Below are positions 1 through 12,123 of a stretch of DNA of 64,000 bases, piece after piece. Made by a program: the position numbers and the translations under genes. Location: NCBI RefSeq assembly GCF_964275005.1, contig NC_092693.1:20761706-20825705 (forward strand), read 5' to 3'. The DNA is from Diadema setosum (Eukaryota; Echinodermata; Echinoidea; Diadematoida; Diadematidae). The stretch's first letter is position 1; every line of letters starts with the position of its first letter. A model generated the notes under the pieces. That model did no database searches. It saw nothing but the letters and a program-made list of their open reading frames with translations, and had not been told where the DNA came from.

Positions 1-343
1 CATCAGCGGTGGGCACCTTAATCCAGCGGTGTCGTTGGCCTTCCTAGCCATGCACAAGATCTCGCCCATACGGTGTCTGGCCTACACGCTAGCCCAGATC
101 GTAGGCGCCATCATCGCGGCCGGCATGGTCAAGGCCGTGACGCCGGCAGCCGTTGCCGGTGGCATCGGCGCTACCACACCTGGTACGGACGTGGCTGATT
201 GGCAGGCGTTTCTAATGGAAGTCTTCCTGACGGCACAATTGGTTATCGTCATCTTCGCCACTGTAGACAGTCGACGAAAGAGTCCCGGAGGTTCGGGCCC
301 TCTGGCCATAGGCATCTCCGTCGCAGTGGCACACCTTGCCGCG
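1..343 (+). CDS. Aquaporin, exon for loop B (first NPA) to TM5, 5' part outside window
   Basis: The frame is open from base 2 to 343 and gives 114 residues: ISGGHLNPAVS (hemihelix B with the first NPA box), TM3, loop C, TM4, then loop D with SPGGSGPLAIGISV and a TM5 ending HLAA. The TM5 His is the one that lines the aromatic/arginine filter in water-selective aquaporins. The exon stops in phase 0 at GCG, followed by a consensus donor GTGAGT. Read-through reaches a stop a few codons later, as expected for an intron. By hand count about 78 of 114 residues match the exon at 9352-9897, so the two are paralogous and in the same orientation. The start of the exon and the N-terminal helices lie to the left of the window. 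No matching second-half exon (NPAR) was found before 9352. The family (MIP, classical water channel) is sure; whether this exon is used with the exons at 30 and 34 kb is open. Confidence 0.93.
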
Positions 344-654
344 GTGAGTATACCTTAAGGTGATTACGTCATCAAAATAATCACTAATATCCTATACGGT
401 TTATATCAAAAAGAGTTTTGACAAGTCTCAGGCGCATTAGAACGTTGTGTATACTTTCATATCCAAAATGAATTTCATTTAAATTTTGTCTTCTTTCATA
501 GTATAATATGGTCTTTAAGCAACCGATCGGAATACACATTGTCTGTAGCCAATTTCTTTGTGTTGTACCCCTTTAAGTTCATTGATTTGTTCACCTTTCC
601 ACTCATCAGTCATATCTTCCTATATCCTAAAAGCGTCTTTTTTTTTCTTTTCTT

Positions 655-1537
655 TTTATACACCCGCCAAACGAAGTTTGAAGGGGGTATATAGGAATCA
701 GCGGACGTTCGGGCGGTCGGGCGGTCGGGCGGGCGGTCGGGCGGTCGGTCGGGCGGTCGGTCCGTTGCAATTCTTGCGTCGCGAACTACTTCCTCAGTTT
801 TCAACCGATTCCCATAAAACTTGGCACAGATGTGTGCCTTGGGTTGTAGATGTGCAAGACGTATTTTTTGACAGTACCCAAAAGTACGTTGCCATGGTAA
901 CGGCATATTATGGGCAAAAATGGGTACAAATCTTGCGTCGCGAACTCCTCCCACAGTTTTTGATCAATTTTTATGAAATTAGGTACAGATGTTCATCTGA
1001 ATATGTTAATGTGCAAGGCACATATTTCCGCAGTGGCAAAAAGTGCGTTGCCATGGTAACGGCATGTTATTGGTAAAATATAGGGCAAAATGCTTCATGG
1101 CAAAACTGCTTCATCAGTGTTCTTCCAATTCTCATGGAATTCATATTGAATGTTTGTCTTAGGATATAGGTCAGCATGACACATTTCTTGACAGTGACAA
1201 AAAGTATGTTGCCATGGTAACAGCTCACATATTATGAGCCAAAATGATGGAAAATTTTGTGTTGCAAACTACTTCCTCAGTTTTTGCCCAATTTCCATGA
1301 AACTTGGTACAGATGTGTGCCTTTGGTTGTAGATGTGCAAGACGCATTTTTCGACAGTACCCGAAAGTACGTTGCCATGGTAACGGCATATTAATGGCAG
1401 AAGATCAAGGAAAGATCTTGCGGATTTAACTACTTCCTCAGTTTTTTGACCAAAGCTTATGAAATGATGTTTTGACCAAAGCTTATGAAATGTTGTTTGG
1501 CGGGGGTATAACCAGTCGCTGTAGCGACATTTCTAGT
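655..1537 (-). mobile_element. Pearl/Helentron-like non-autonomous element, copy 1
   Basis: Read on the minus strand, the element starts ACTAGAAATGTCGCTACAGC, a terminal hairpin (GTCGC/GCGAC), followed by a subterminal inverted repeat TATACCCCCGCCAAA. Then come about four to five degenerate tandem units of roughly 160 bp, a CCGACCGCCC-type microsatellite, a short hairpin and the matching inverted repeat TTTGGCGGGTGTATA. This order (hairpin, subterminal repeats, ~160-bp core units, ACGG-like microsatellite) is that described for pearl elements of bivalves and Helentron-associated elements. No coding capacity. The units carry repeated GTTGCCATGGTAAC motifs. Confidence 0.75.
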
Positions 1538-2638
1538 TTTTTAAACAGAGGCTGTCTTTCAAGCAAGGTTATATGATATCTTTTTAAACTTCGGTCAAAA
1601 ATGGCATTGTTAGCCAAAACTTCATGTGAGCATGTCTTGTGATAACCTATTTTGTTTGGAAGGGTAGAAATGAATGGACAATATATTACATAATAATTAT
1701 ATATATTATTCCATGAAAGTAATCAGTGATGTAAGCCTAGTGGCGGAATTAAGGTCAGATGTCAACGTCAAAGTTCACTGTATACTTTTCGCCGTCAAAG
1801 GTCACTGTACTTGATTGGTTTAAGACGTCATTCTATAGATCACATTAAACCTTGGCAAGGAATATCCACGAGTGAAATTATCATTTTGTTCCGAAAATAA
1901 AAATGAGTCAAGAGTTAATTGTCTGAAAGTGTCAGCGGTCGTGGCCAATGATCTTCTGACATGTCTGATCCGGCTTATGCAATTTTCTGCGTAACCATTA
2001 ATATGACTCTTTATCTAGCTGTAAGTCCAGTGATTTCTATTTTGTTGTTTTATGAAGGGAACGGGAAAATATCTCCTTTGTTGCTAATGTGTAGAGAGAG
2101 GTGAAGTTTAATCCTATAGGTCATACGCAGTGCAAATCTTGTCAAAGGCAATGAGATTCATCATGATGCAATGAAGTGTCGTGTTCTCATATAAAAATGG
2201 CAGTTATTATTATGATACAGTGATTGCTTGAGAAGTGGAAGCATTACTTGCGATTAAGTTTACGTATACATAACATTTTACTGCAAGATATAATTATAAC
2301 ATAATTAATATGTAAATATAATTTAATGGGCATATTACATGTTAATGGGCATACTCACATGTCTCTTGAATCTCATCTCTTCCAACATTGTCGCAATAAA
2401 GAGCATATCAATTAGAATGGGGCTTTCTAGAAAGTCAAGGAATGACAAACAAACGAGGATATTAAACATTCAAGGCGAGCTCTTGATTGCACGTGTAAAG
2501 AGAAAGAAATCAATCTGTTTTCCACAGACTTAATCGTGGTTTGTCGCCTGTAGACTTTATAAGTCTTCCATTTCCATTTAACTGATGGAGAAGACCAATT
2601 TGGGAAGCTCTGACCATACTGAGGATGAATTAAAGACC

Positions 2639-2712
2639 TCAGGGCCCCGTCTTATAAAGACTTGCGTGATCGATTTGGATCGATCACAAGTCTTTATAAG
2701 ACGGGGCCCTGA
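2639..2712. repeat. Near-perfect 74-bp hairpin
   Basis: Arms beginning TCAGGGCCCCGTCTTATAAA and ending with its complement fold on each other with only a small bulge and a loop of a few bases. The ends resemble those of the MITE at 22009-22160 (GGACCC then TTCATAAAACTTG). It is probably a minimal deletion derivative of such an element. Confidence 0.8.
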
Positions 2713-3191
2713 ACTATAATGATTGCATTGCAAGAGATATATGTATTGGGCATGAATAAAATCAGCTGACATGCAAACACTGATAATGGACAGACATATT
2801 CTGACAAGGCATCATGGGTACTCGACCTCTGATGCGTCCGTTAAAAATAGAATAAGTATGAACGCTTCTGCAGCATTCGCACTACATACACCACGAAAAT
2901 TCAACTTATAAGATCAATGAAGGAAAGTTAATGTTTATGTTATACTATGTGCAGTCTACATGTTACGGAACGTCTATCTCACAAAGACCATACACGCATT
3001 GATGCGTTTATGAGCCCATAAACTATGACGTTATGGCATGTTGCAATGAATACAAATATGACATTATTTACAGATTTTTTTTTTTGCAACGTGTATAAAG
3101 TATACATGAGTGTTTGAACCGTGTGCTCACGAACACTGTATATAAATAAGACACAAACATTTTCACAAAAAGTGGGACACAAATTAATAAT

Positions 3192-3574
3192 GTCAAATTT
3201 CAACATTTCACTTTCAGTCAAACCGCCCCTTATACTGACCACTCTCACTTTTTGTTCTATTTTGTTCTTTTTAAAACAGGAAGAAAACATAACAATTCAC
3301 GTGCTAAACATTTGATTGGAGACTTTTGATGATAGGAGTGGCTTAACAGTCATTCATCTATTTTCAATTTTATCTCAATCAAATTTCAACATTGAACACT
3401 TTCAGTCAAACCGCCCCTATAATGACCACTCTCACTTTTTGTTCTATTTTGTTCTTTTTAAAAGTAATGCAAATGGAAGAAAAGATAATATGACAATTCA
3501 CGTGCTAAACATTTGATTGGAGACTTTTGCTGATAGGAGTGGTTTAACAGTTCATTCACCTATTTTCAATTCTT
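3192..3574. repeat. Tandem duplication, two copies of ~190 bp
   Basis: The stretch starting TCAAATTTCAACATT and running through TTGTTCTATTTTGTTC, CACGTGCTAAACATTTG and GATAGGAGTGG occurs at about 3192-3372 and again at 3379-3574. Differences are small indels and a few substitutions. Open frames over this stretch are repeat frames, not genes. Confidence 0.85.
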
Positions 3575-3702
3575 CAGTGACAATGGCAGACGTTCAAGTA
3601 TAACCGTACAAACATTGAAATCAATTTGTCATTTTTTCTTTCCCATTTTGTATTTATGTCAGATTAGTAAGTTGCAGTCTATGATACCGTTATACAAATT
3701 AA

Positions 3703-3742
3703 AACAAAACAAAACAAAACAAAACAAAAACAAAACAAAACA
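3703..3742. repeat. AAAAC pentanucleotide repeat
   Basis: Run of AAAAC units with one longer interruption. Confidence 0.9.
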
Positions 3743-4029
3743 CGCCATGCAAATTAGAACAAAACGTAACACGCCATCTTGGAAAATTGTGCAATGAGTT
3801 CGAGCCATTTTGACAGACTCCTCAGATCCGGGCCTCAGATTTTCGTAAAATATTTGACCAAGGAGGTATACGTCCTCAAACTACTTGACTGTACTCTTAC
3901 GAAATTGACGAACAGAGACAATAATATTCGGAGTTGATTTATGACGTTCCGTAAGACAACGCTTCGGAGCAAAGATGTGGGTATGATAGAGCAATCCATG
4001 AAACGTAATATACAGTATATTAATTACGT

Positions 4030-4810
4030 ACATTATCTGATTTACACAGAGAACGCCAAAGTTCATCCCAAAATAAACGGTTCTTTTATGACTGATTTAT
4101 ACCACATGCCGGCTTTCATGGTCATAAAACACAAAACACAATTTTGCAGTGAACAAAAATCAGTGACAATCATTGTTGCTGTCGCAACGTTTTCTAAAAA
4201 ATCTCAATACTGCATATCAGCGGTAATGGACATAATGGTTAGACTGACATATTATTTGAGATAATAACAAAGGAGGATGACCAAATGTATGTTCTATTTG
4301 TTTTATCATTTATACATTTCCGAGAAGGACAACAAGGGGGAGACACTGACATGTACAAGGGTTTTGATCACTTTCGCATTCAGCAGAACGAACCATGAAT
4401 CCTAACGATAATACAAATCTGACTTACTCAGAGAACGCCAAAGTTCATCCAAATATAAACTGAGATTTTATTTATGGCTTATCTTTACCACATGCAGACC
4501 GTCCGAAGTTATAAACACATTTATACAGCACTTTTGGAGTGAACGAAAAGTGGTTGCACATCAGTGCTTGCTGTTATTTAGCGTTTCCTACAAAATTTCC
4601 TATATTTATGGCAGCGAAAGTGCATGAGTAAATAAAATACTTCAAGTCATCTCATATTGTATTTGATATATTGTTTGAGATACATACAAACAAACAAACA
4701 AACGACGTTGGCAGGGGTGTGTTCTATTTGTGTTGTGCTCATTTTCCAAGAATAGCGACGTGGGGAAATGTAAACGTCCACGACAGTTTTGATCAATTTC
4801 GCATATGAAT
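4030..4810. repeat. Divergent tandem duplication, two units of ~400 bp
   Basis: CAGAGAACGCCAAAGTTCAT occurs near 4048 and near 4430. Both are followed by TATAAAC-like and TACCACATGC blocks, and about 240-270 bp later by TGTTCTATTTGT and TTTTGATCA(C/A)TTTCGCAT. The copies have drifted a good deal, so the duplication is old. Confidence 0.7.
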
Positions 4811-5585
4811 GTTTATACATACCAGTCCAGTGTACATCAAGGTTTCAAAGAAGGGGGGGGGGGGGGGGAGAGAAATGGACGAAGCAAAAAGATGAACTTT
4901 CTTTTGAGCATGGTGGGATCTGTTGGTTCGTAAATTTGGACATGTTTACATTGTTTCTCATTTCTAAGAGCAGTAATTTTCCGAATGCTGTCAAAGTCAA
5001 AACAGGAGGAATTATGGGAAGAAGAACACTGACAAACACTGAAATCCATGCTGAAACAAAAACACGTTAATATTGTGGAGAGAAAGCCGTGAAACATACA
5101 AGAAGACAAAGCAGATAGGGCCTATATACCAAGTTACGAAAAAATGCAATTAACGAACACTTATCGTTTATAATCAATGTATCATAGTGTTACACACTAA
5201 CATATACAAGCACGCACCTTCTCACACGCATGGTCACAAACAAAATGCAAACGAGTGAAACTTAAACATGATGGATTAAGTACACCATCGAGATAATGTA
5301 TCATCATGAGTAAAACTTATCAGAAAAAAGGAAGATAAAAAGGGAAAACGGCAAGGCAAGACAGACAAGGTGTTTACCTGAGATTTCCTGAGTGTTGGAA
5401 GAAATTGGAGTATTATTAATTTGGTAAAGGGACAACAGTGACCAATTATGACTATACCTAGATAGACCCTATGGACCCTGACAAGATGAGACTGTAAACT
5501 TTCATTTCAGACTAATCTGTTCAGACCAGATCACTCAGATTATGCATAGTGATGATAATTGCAAAACTGTGTGGCGCACTTATCA

Positions 5586-5788
5586 GAGCAATTACCCCCC
5601 CCCCCCCCGGACAATAATACCCCCGGCTAAATACTGGTTAGTGATAGGGTTAGAGTAAAAATTAGAATTAGGATTAGGATCTGGGTTAGAGTTTGGGTTG
5701 GGGCTGGGATTAGGTTCAGGATTAGGATTAGGGCTATATAGGGTCAGGGGAAGGGTCTAGGGTAATTGTCCAGGGGGCAATTGCCCGT
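5586..5788. mobile_element. MITE with telomere-like core
   Basis: Ends GCAATTACCCCC..GGACAATAATACC on the left and the complement of GGGCAATTGCCCCCTGGACA on the right form inverted repeats of about 25 bp. The interior is a run of degenerate GGGTTA/GGATTA hexamers (GGGTTAGAG, AGGATTAGGA and similar). No coding frame. Confidence 0.65.
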
Positions 5789-6727
5789 ACTTATGATGAA
5801 TATGCTCAACTGTGCGTAGCGGTTATGATGTATGATGGAAATTTGTATATGACTATGGGGAAAGGAGAGAAATTAAGTCTTAACTTATTTACAGACATTC
5901 AGTAGACGTCTAAAACAATAATCGCCCCATAAAAACGCGTTACAGCAAACAAAATGATAGAAAACCTTCATAGAGCAGGTTGGTTTTAGAAGGTTTTTAA
6001 AGTTGTCAATCGATGACGCGTGATGCATGTCTACATGACCATGTGTGAGGGTAGGAGACTATGAATCCCAATGTTTGGGTGCAACACTAACAAAAGCACG
6101 GTGTCCTAAAGTAAGTTTTGTCTCCCGTTCAGGACGAGTCCCGATAATACTCGGTCAAGTGTCTATGGGAAATGCGTGTTGTAGCAAGACAAGATGAAGG
6201 CTGAGGAACATGATGTTAGGGGAGCTACGAAGCTTATAAGACTAAAAGGACTGATATGGTGTCAGGATTAACTGAGCTGGATGGAGACCAAGCCATGAAG
6301 TGACTCACACTCATGTATATACCTGTATGATGACAAAAAAAAAAAAAAGAGTTTAAATCCTATTCTCTGACGTACTGGAAGCCATGTAGCGCACATCAAA
6401 GTGTTTAGGGCGTGACGTCATGCGAGAATTTGGGGGAGTTGCAAATGAGTTTGGCACTTGCATTTTGTACGTGTTGCAATTTACGTAATATTACAAAATC
6501 TTAATCAAGTTTCGCCATACAATAGTTGTTTACAGCTGTAGTCTATTTTTCTTGTTACAAAGGTGTACACCAGTGCATGGATGCGTGTTTCAGTGGTGTA
6601 ATTATACGAATGTGACAAAGATTAGGATGATTTAGAAGGCTGCTTTGCAGGTTTTGGATATAATCATGGTTCTCCGTGCTCAGCTGAGAGTCAAACATCT
6701 GACACTCAGGTTTGATTGTTTGATAGC

Positions 6728-6728
<1 letters not shown>

Positions 6729-6768
<40 letters not shown>

Positions 6769-6787
6769 GATGATGTTGTTGTTGTTT
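6729..6787. repeat. TTG trinucleotide repeat
   Basis: Nearly uninterrupted GTT/TTG array with a GATGATG interruption near its right end. Confidence 0.95.
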
Positions 6788-7106
6788 TGCTATGTCCAGC
6801 GGATTGCTCGACTACAAGCTTCCAACAATGTGATTATTGACAAGAGTTTATAGGTTCAGTTTTCCTGCTGTTCGTTAAAAGAAGTTTACCAAATGAATTG
6901 ACAAACTCAATGTTCTTTGCACTTGGTTATCCTGCAAAGTATGAGAAAGTCACTTTTTGTCATGTTTAACAAGAATTGTGTCACATCAAAAAGTTTCCTT
7001 TAATTTGTATAGTGATGCTGAATATTTATTCCTTTAAAATTGACCGTGCTGCAGCAACCAAGTTGCTCGACCGGCAGAACATAATAATCATCGAGAGTAA
7101 TTATAG

Positions 7107-7496
7107 TTGAAGGGATTGTATAGTATTGGTTGAGATGAAGATTCAGCTATTAACTTTTTTTTTTTTTTGCGAGATACTTGAAAACCACTTATCCAATGTT
7201 AAAGAACATACAGAAATATTCTAAGACACACTCAATATTTATTTGATGAAAATGGGTTTTGAAATTTCTGAGATATCCAAGGTCAAAGTGAAACAAAGCA
7301 ATCCTAACTAAAGGTGAGTCCCACTTTTTATTGAGATCGCTTTGTTTTTGCTATCTCAGTCAGTTAAGAACCAAATTTCATCAAATAAACTTAGAATTAA
7401 ATGTTCTTTAACATTTCGTAAGTGGTTTCCAGGTATATCTCGCAAAATGTTAAAAGCTAAATCCTCGTTTCGACCAATACTATACCATCCCTTCAA
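7107..7496. mobile_element. Fold-back MITE, TTRAAGGGAT family, copy 1
   Basis: The left end TTGAAGGGATTGTATAGTAT and the right end ATACTATACCATCCCTTCAA are inverted repeats. The interior is also largely palindromic: a block ending in GATGAAAATGGGTTTTGAAAT is mirrored, in degenerate form, by AACCAAATTTCATCAAATAAA. The same palindrome recurs at 43967, 45929, 47436 and 48878. Confidence 0.85.
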
Positions 7497-8627
7497 CAAC
7501 GGGGATCTGTTGCTATAGGTCTGCTGTATCTGTAATTGCTGCTGCATAACACAGGTGCGTAGATATGTTTTGAGAGGTTGGTTAGCTTTACGTCGAGACC
7601 ATGCCTTTGCTTGGCGGTTGCTCTGGTTACTTTAAATGTATCCAGCATGAAGGTTTTCAGTCTGGGAGAAAGCATGTTGTAGCTATAATTAGAGCTGGTT
7701 AGATTTTTCTCTCTTTCTCTATGCAGAAAGTGTTTCCAAAGAATTAAGGAGTTGCTGAACTGGGCGGGGATCTAATGACTGGGTATTGTAAGTCCAAGGT
7801 TTATACAAATTCTCCTTGAATAGCAATTATCTACTACCAGTAGGGGGAATTAACCACAACCCATTGTGTTAAGGGAGGAGCGAGGGGAATTAAGTCATCA
7901 ATTCAATCACTGTGTTGAATCAAGTTCAATACAATGATATACAAAGTACCTTGTGGAAGAGCTATTGAAAGACGCAGGCATGTTGTACGTTGATCGCCGA
8001 AACAATAAAGCATGGTCTTCTTTCTAAGTCACACATGGGACAGGGCAGACATAGCAAAACTGTTGGATCTTGTCCCAGTCTTGCTCATCTCCGTTAAGAG
8101 TTCATATGCAGAGTCAAGGTATGTCTTGTGGATCACCCGAACTGTCTGGACTTGTACGACACTGATTACCCACTGTAATTTTCTCGTGCTACCTTATTAA
8201 CCTTTCAACCTTGCCTGCCATCTGTAATCCAAAATAGCCTGCTTCTTCTATCCCTCTTCTTTCTTCATATAATCCATACTTGCCGTTCTACTTATGTTTA
8301 ATACCATTATCTTATCTTGCTGGCTTTGCATATCTGGAATCCAGGAATCTCCAAAATAGTGGAGGGATCAGCTAAGAGAGAGAGGTTTGATTGAAATAGC
8401 TAACTTCAACCTTGCTGATTTGTTCCTGAGACAGTCTATAGGGATCCTTTCATATATGACTCTATCAGCTGGTTAGACGGACTGCTAACATACACTGGAG
8501 ATATTTGTATGACATGAAAAAAATATATATAATGTCTAAAATCTACAAAATGAGTCAATCAACAGGAGCCCTGTAGAGAGCTGCAATCATGGCACTCTTC
8601 CTCTCCTATTACCCCTTCAAATATTCG

Positions 8628-8634
8628 TATAAAA
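8628..8634 (+). promoter_or_regulatory. Possible TATA box for the aquaporin transcript
   Basis: TATAAAA about 720 bp before the start codon at 9352, followed by a stretch with more CpG than its surroundings up to the exon. A possible 3' splice site (GGTTTTTAG) at 9291-9299 would allow a 5' UTR intron. Position and function are inference. Confidence 0.25.
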
Positions 8635-9351
8635 TTCCTCTCTCCGCGCCAATAGTCGGCGCACTATCGATTTTGAACCTCACGCATGCAGGTTGTCATT
8701 TGTGTTTAGCGTAGGTGGGGATAATGTACTAGTATACTCGAGACAGAGTATGTCACGGGCGTGGTTGGATTTAACACTGATCTTCGTCGATTCGTGAATG
8801 ACTGCTCGCTCGAGGTACGAGATCGATGTTTCTCTCGTCTGTGATTGGTCGTCCGGACTGGCCACTCACCGACCATCTTCATTCTGTTCAGGACATTAAG
8901 TACTTGGCGTTTTTCCCCTGTGTATGTTTGCATTTCTGTATTCGCGTTGCTCTCTTTAAAATTGGTATCGGAAGGTGTCTCGGAAGATATTGAGCTCCGG
9001 TTGTGATTTTGACGCTTCTCGACTGGAACGATGAGAAGCCGTAATTTTGCCTCGCACGACTAGCAAATTGTTGACCCTCGCTTCGTCAGCCGATACACAT
9101 GACGTCCAAGTACTTATCTACGGTGGAAATCGTTATTACACCGGCTTCGTTGAACTAATCAACTCGTTCACCGGACATTACAGTGTGCTGAATGTCGAAT
9201 GGAGGCGGAATAAGGATCGCGGAAACGGTGACTTTAAACATCTGGAATCCTCTCTCGCGCGCTGACAGAAATCGGTAACATTTAATTTTGGTTTTTAGAC
9301 ATTGCAAATATTGTTTATTCCTGAACAAAATACCCCACAGCAGATACCAAA

Positions 9352-9897
9352 ATGGCCAAGCAGTCAATGGCAAAAGAACTCGGATCCAGGAAATTTTGGC
9401 AAGCCGTCATGGCTGAGTTTTTCGGCATGTTCTTCTTCATTTTCATCGGACTTGCATCGACGGCGAGCTGGTCACCACCGAACATTCCCAGCCTGGTGCA
9501 AATCTCGTTCGCGTTCGGACTGGGCCTGGCGACATTCATACACGCCACCGCTCACATCAGCGGCGGTCACCTCAACCCCGCCGTCTCCGTGGCCTTCTGG
9601 CTGCTGCACAAGATCACACCGCTGCGATGTGTCTTCTACTCCATCGCCCAGTGCTTGGGCGCCATGGCCGCTGCCGGCATGGTCCACGTCTTAACGCCCG
9701 TCGCCGTCGGCAACAGGGTCGGGCCCACGACGCCGGGCGTCGGCGTCGAGGTCTGGCAGGCGTTTGTCATGGAGGTCTTGCTCACTTTCCAGCTCGTACT
9801 AGTCATCTTCTCCACGGTTGACAGCAAACGATCGAGTCCCGGAGGGTCGGGACCCCTGGCCATCGGTATTTCCGTATTCGTTGCTCATCTTTGTGCG
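9352..9897 (+). CDS. Aquaporin (AQP1/AQP4-like water channel), first coding exon
   Basis: This exon encodes residues 1-182 of a 269-residue classical aquaporin, a tetrameric membrane channel that passes water. TM1 is about residues 16-38, TM2 about 48-66, the first NPA box is 75-77 in HISGGHLNPAVS, then TM3, loop C, TM4 and TM5 to residue 182. Pore-filter residues fit water selectivity: F55 in TM2 and H179 in TM5, with A188 and R194 from the next exon. The Ala at 188 replaces the mercury-sensitive Cys of human AQP1, as in AQP4. The start is the first Met after an in-frame gap, in good context (A at -3, G at +4). The coding part is much richer in GC than its flanks. It ends in phase 0 at GCG before GTCAGT, a donor weaker than that of the exon at 1-343. 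Vertebrate relatives have an extra intron inside this stretch. Confidence 0.95.
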
Positions 9898-12096
9898 GTC
9901 AGTATACAGTGACGATATTTCCTTATAATACTTTTATTTCCGTATCATTATACTATTATCTTATTTCTGTATCTTTTATGTTTTTCATCTGTAACCCCGT
10001 CCGTACTGAGACATGAGTAACGTGAAACAAGGTTTATGTAGAATCAATATGCATTTATCAGTGGAAAAACCCACATCATGCAATTTCGTCCGGATCATTA
10101 CGTAATATTAAGATTGGTGTTGTTGGATACCTCAATATTTTTTTTACCTCACGGTCATGCCCATAGACTAAACGAAACACACGGATAGTTGTTGTCACAA
10201 GTTAACACGACATGTACATGAGTATACATTTAGGAATTAGTCGAGGACATGCTCAGTCACGCACACCCAGGCGTCAATTACATCCTGTCAACTGTAATTC
10301 AATATTTTATTACCGCATCAAATGTGTAATTGGCTTGCTGAAGGCAACCATTACAATCACAAGTAAATGATATTCATATATATAGTTCTTCGAGAATTGC
10401 GCATGGTTCCCGCTGTCGTTATTGTGTTTTCGCGAAACGACAAAGCAGAAATTAACCGGATTTTCGAGTAATCTGAGCGAGCATCCCTAGAATTATTTTG
10501 TATGTATAGATTGATGCGTATGATTGTGTATTCACACACTAGACACACAATAGAGAAGTCTAACGTCTTCATTATTCATACGCACTTTAAGTGAACACTG
10601 AAACAGTCAGTATGTCCGCACACATTGATGATGGTATTACGCAGAAAATGGTTGTTACCAATTATCCATTATTTCATTTTCTCAAGCACCATCATTACAA
10701 GGAGTTGATGTTATACCCCATCAAAATTAGGCCTACTTGGTCAAGCTGATGCCAATTTTCACTCAAGACTCATTTCCCCAATGCTACCCCCACCATCCGC
10801 CCGCACTAAAACCTGAAACTGATGTAGAAGCGAACAAATTTGAGGGTACCGGTATATGGAAACAAAAAACAGAAACATCTCTCGAACTCTTCACTTTGCA
10901 ACAGACGCTTATCGCAAGTAAACTTATTGCGCATGCTCAAGTATGTCAGAGCACGCAGTTCCGAGACAAAATGAAGGTGCTCGTTGCTGATTGGTCAATA
11001 GTAGGCCTTATAACTTGCCCTTTGAAAGATTTATGATTATCTGCACTCTATTTTTTCTTACCGAACCAGGATGTGTTCTATGTCTTGTGACAACTGAAGT
11101 AGATATTCGTATTAATTTGAAACCTAAATTTAGTAACAACGTATTGAAAATGTGCCTCGGCAAAACGAGATATTCATAGAATGCTAGTAATGATGGTATA
11201 TAATATTCACTCATTACGCGAGTAGTACTCTTTTAGAGGGCCCTGCCAAGATCGTAATCCGAGCGCTGACAAATACATGTTTCCCTCATGGTTCAAAAGG
11301 AACATCACGCGGTCCAATCATGGACCTACAACGATTCGTTGGAGGTCCATTGTCCAATGAAGATTCCGTTCAGTAAAGTTTGTTAACCCTTGCTGTGCTT
11401 TGTCCGCCAATTGGCAAGCACGCTGGAGAGCTTTCTTCGTCGATTGGCGCAGAATGGATGTCTGGAAACTAATTGTCAATGAATAGAGATTACCTAATCC
11501 ACCTTGTCCATATTGTGTCACCATGGTTGCTACCTATTGAACTCGGGAACAATCACGATTACAGTGGACTCCCGTAATAACGAAGTCCTCGGGACTGGCA
11601 TTTTCTTTCATCATTGATCGAAATCTTGTTACTACCGAAAAAAACCCCAACAACAACAACAACAACAAAACAAAAACAACAACCACAGTGTGGATAATGT
11701 TGTCGCCTGATTTCTTTATTACGTTGTGACCGGGATCTCGTTATAACCGTGTTCGCTTATTTAAACGGGATTGTACCATTGCTATACATCTGAGTAGGCT
11801 TGCAAACTTTACAACACTGGAAGGATTAATGGATGCTTAGAAAAAGGTTGTCAAGTTAAGCTAAGGTGCCTGGGGATGTAAAGGGTTCATAGGATCTCCC
11901 ATTTGAGCGCTAGTCCCTGTATAGCGCATGACGTGTTTATTCTTTTCTGTCCTTTAGTGGTCAAAGCCATGAACTTTTTGTGACATGATTACACATGTTG
12001 GCAAATTCACTCCAATATCCGCGATTATTGTGAGGTGTCGCGAATTAGCAGACAGCAAGGACGAAACCGAGATGGGATGATATGCATTGTTACATT

Positions 12097-12123
12097 GCAC
12101 ACACACACACACACACACACACA
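12097..12123. repeat. CA dinucleotide repeat
   Basis: Pure (AC)n run. Confidence 0.95.

Larger units (their letters stand above)
344..9351. other. Region between the two aquaporin first-half exons
   Basis: About 9 kb without a recognisable gene. It is the intron after the exon at 1-343 and, near its right end, the likely 5' flank of the exon at 9352. It contains the repeats listed separately (pearl-type element, hairpins, two tandem duplications, a telomere-like MITE, a fold-back MITE, TTG array). A scan by eye for AAY-CCN-GCN-(CG/AG), the NPAR signature, found no second-half aquaporin exon here. Confidence 0.6.

Noticed and set aside
558..1076. 172-aa open frame with Gly/Arg-rich repeats
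   Set aside because: It runs through the GCGG microsatellite and tandem units of a pearl-type element; the repeats explain it.
5640..5760. Interstitial telomere
   Set aside because: The TTAGGG-like units are too degenerate and sit inside inverted repeats, so a MITE core explains them better.
10737..11036. 99-aa open frame in the aquaporin intron
   Set aside because: Looks mildly protein-like but has no motif, no splice context and AT-rich flanks; probably chance.
11560..11775. Possible MITE (ACAGTGGACTCCCGTAATAA ... GGGATTGTACC)
   Set aside because: The ends match only weakly as inverted repeats; not supported without other copies.
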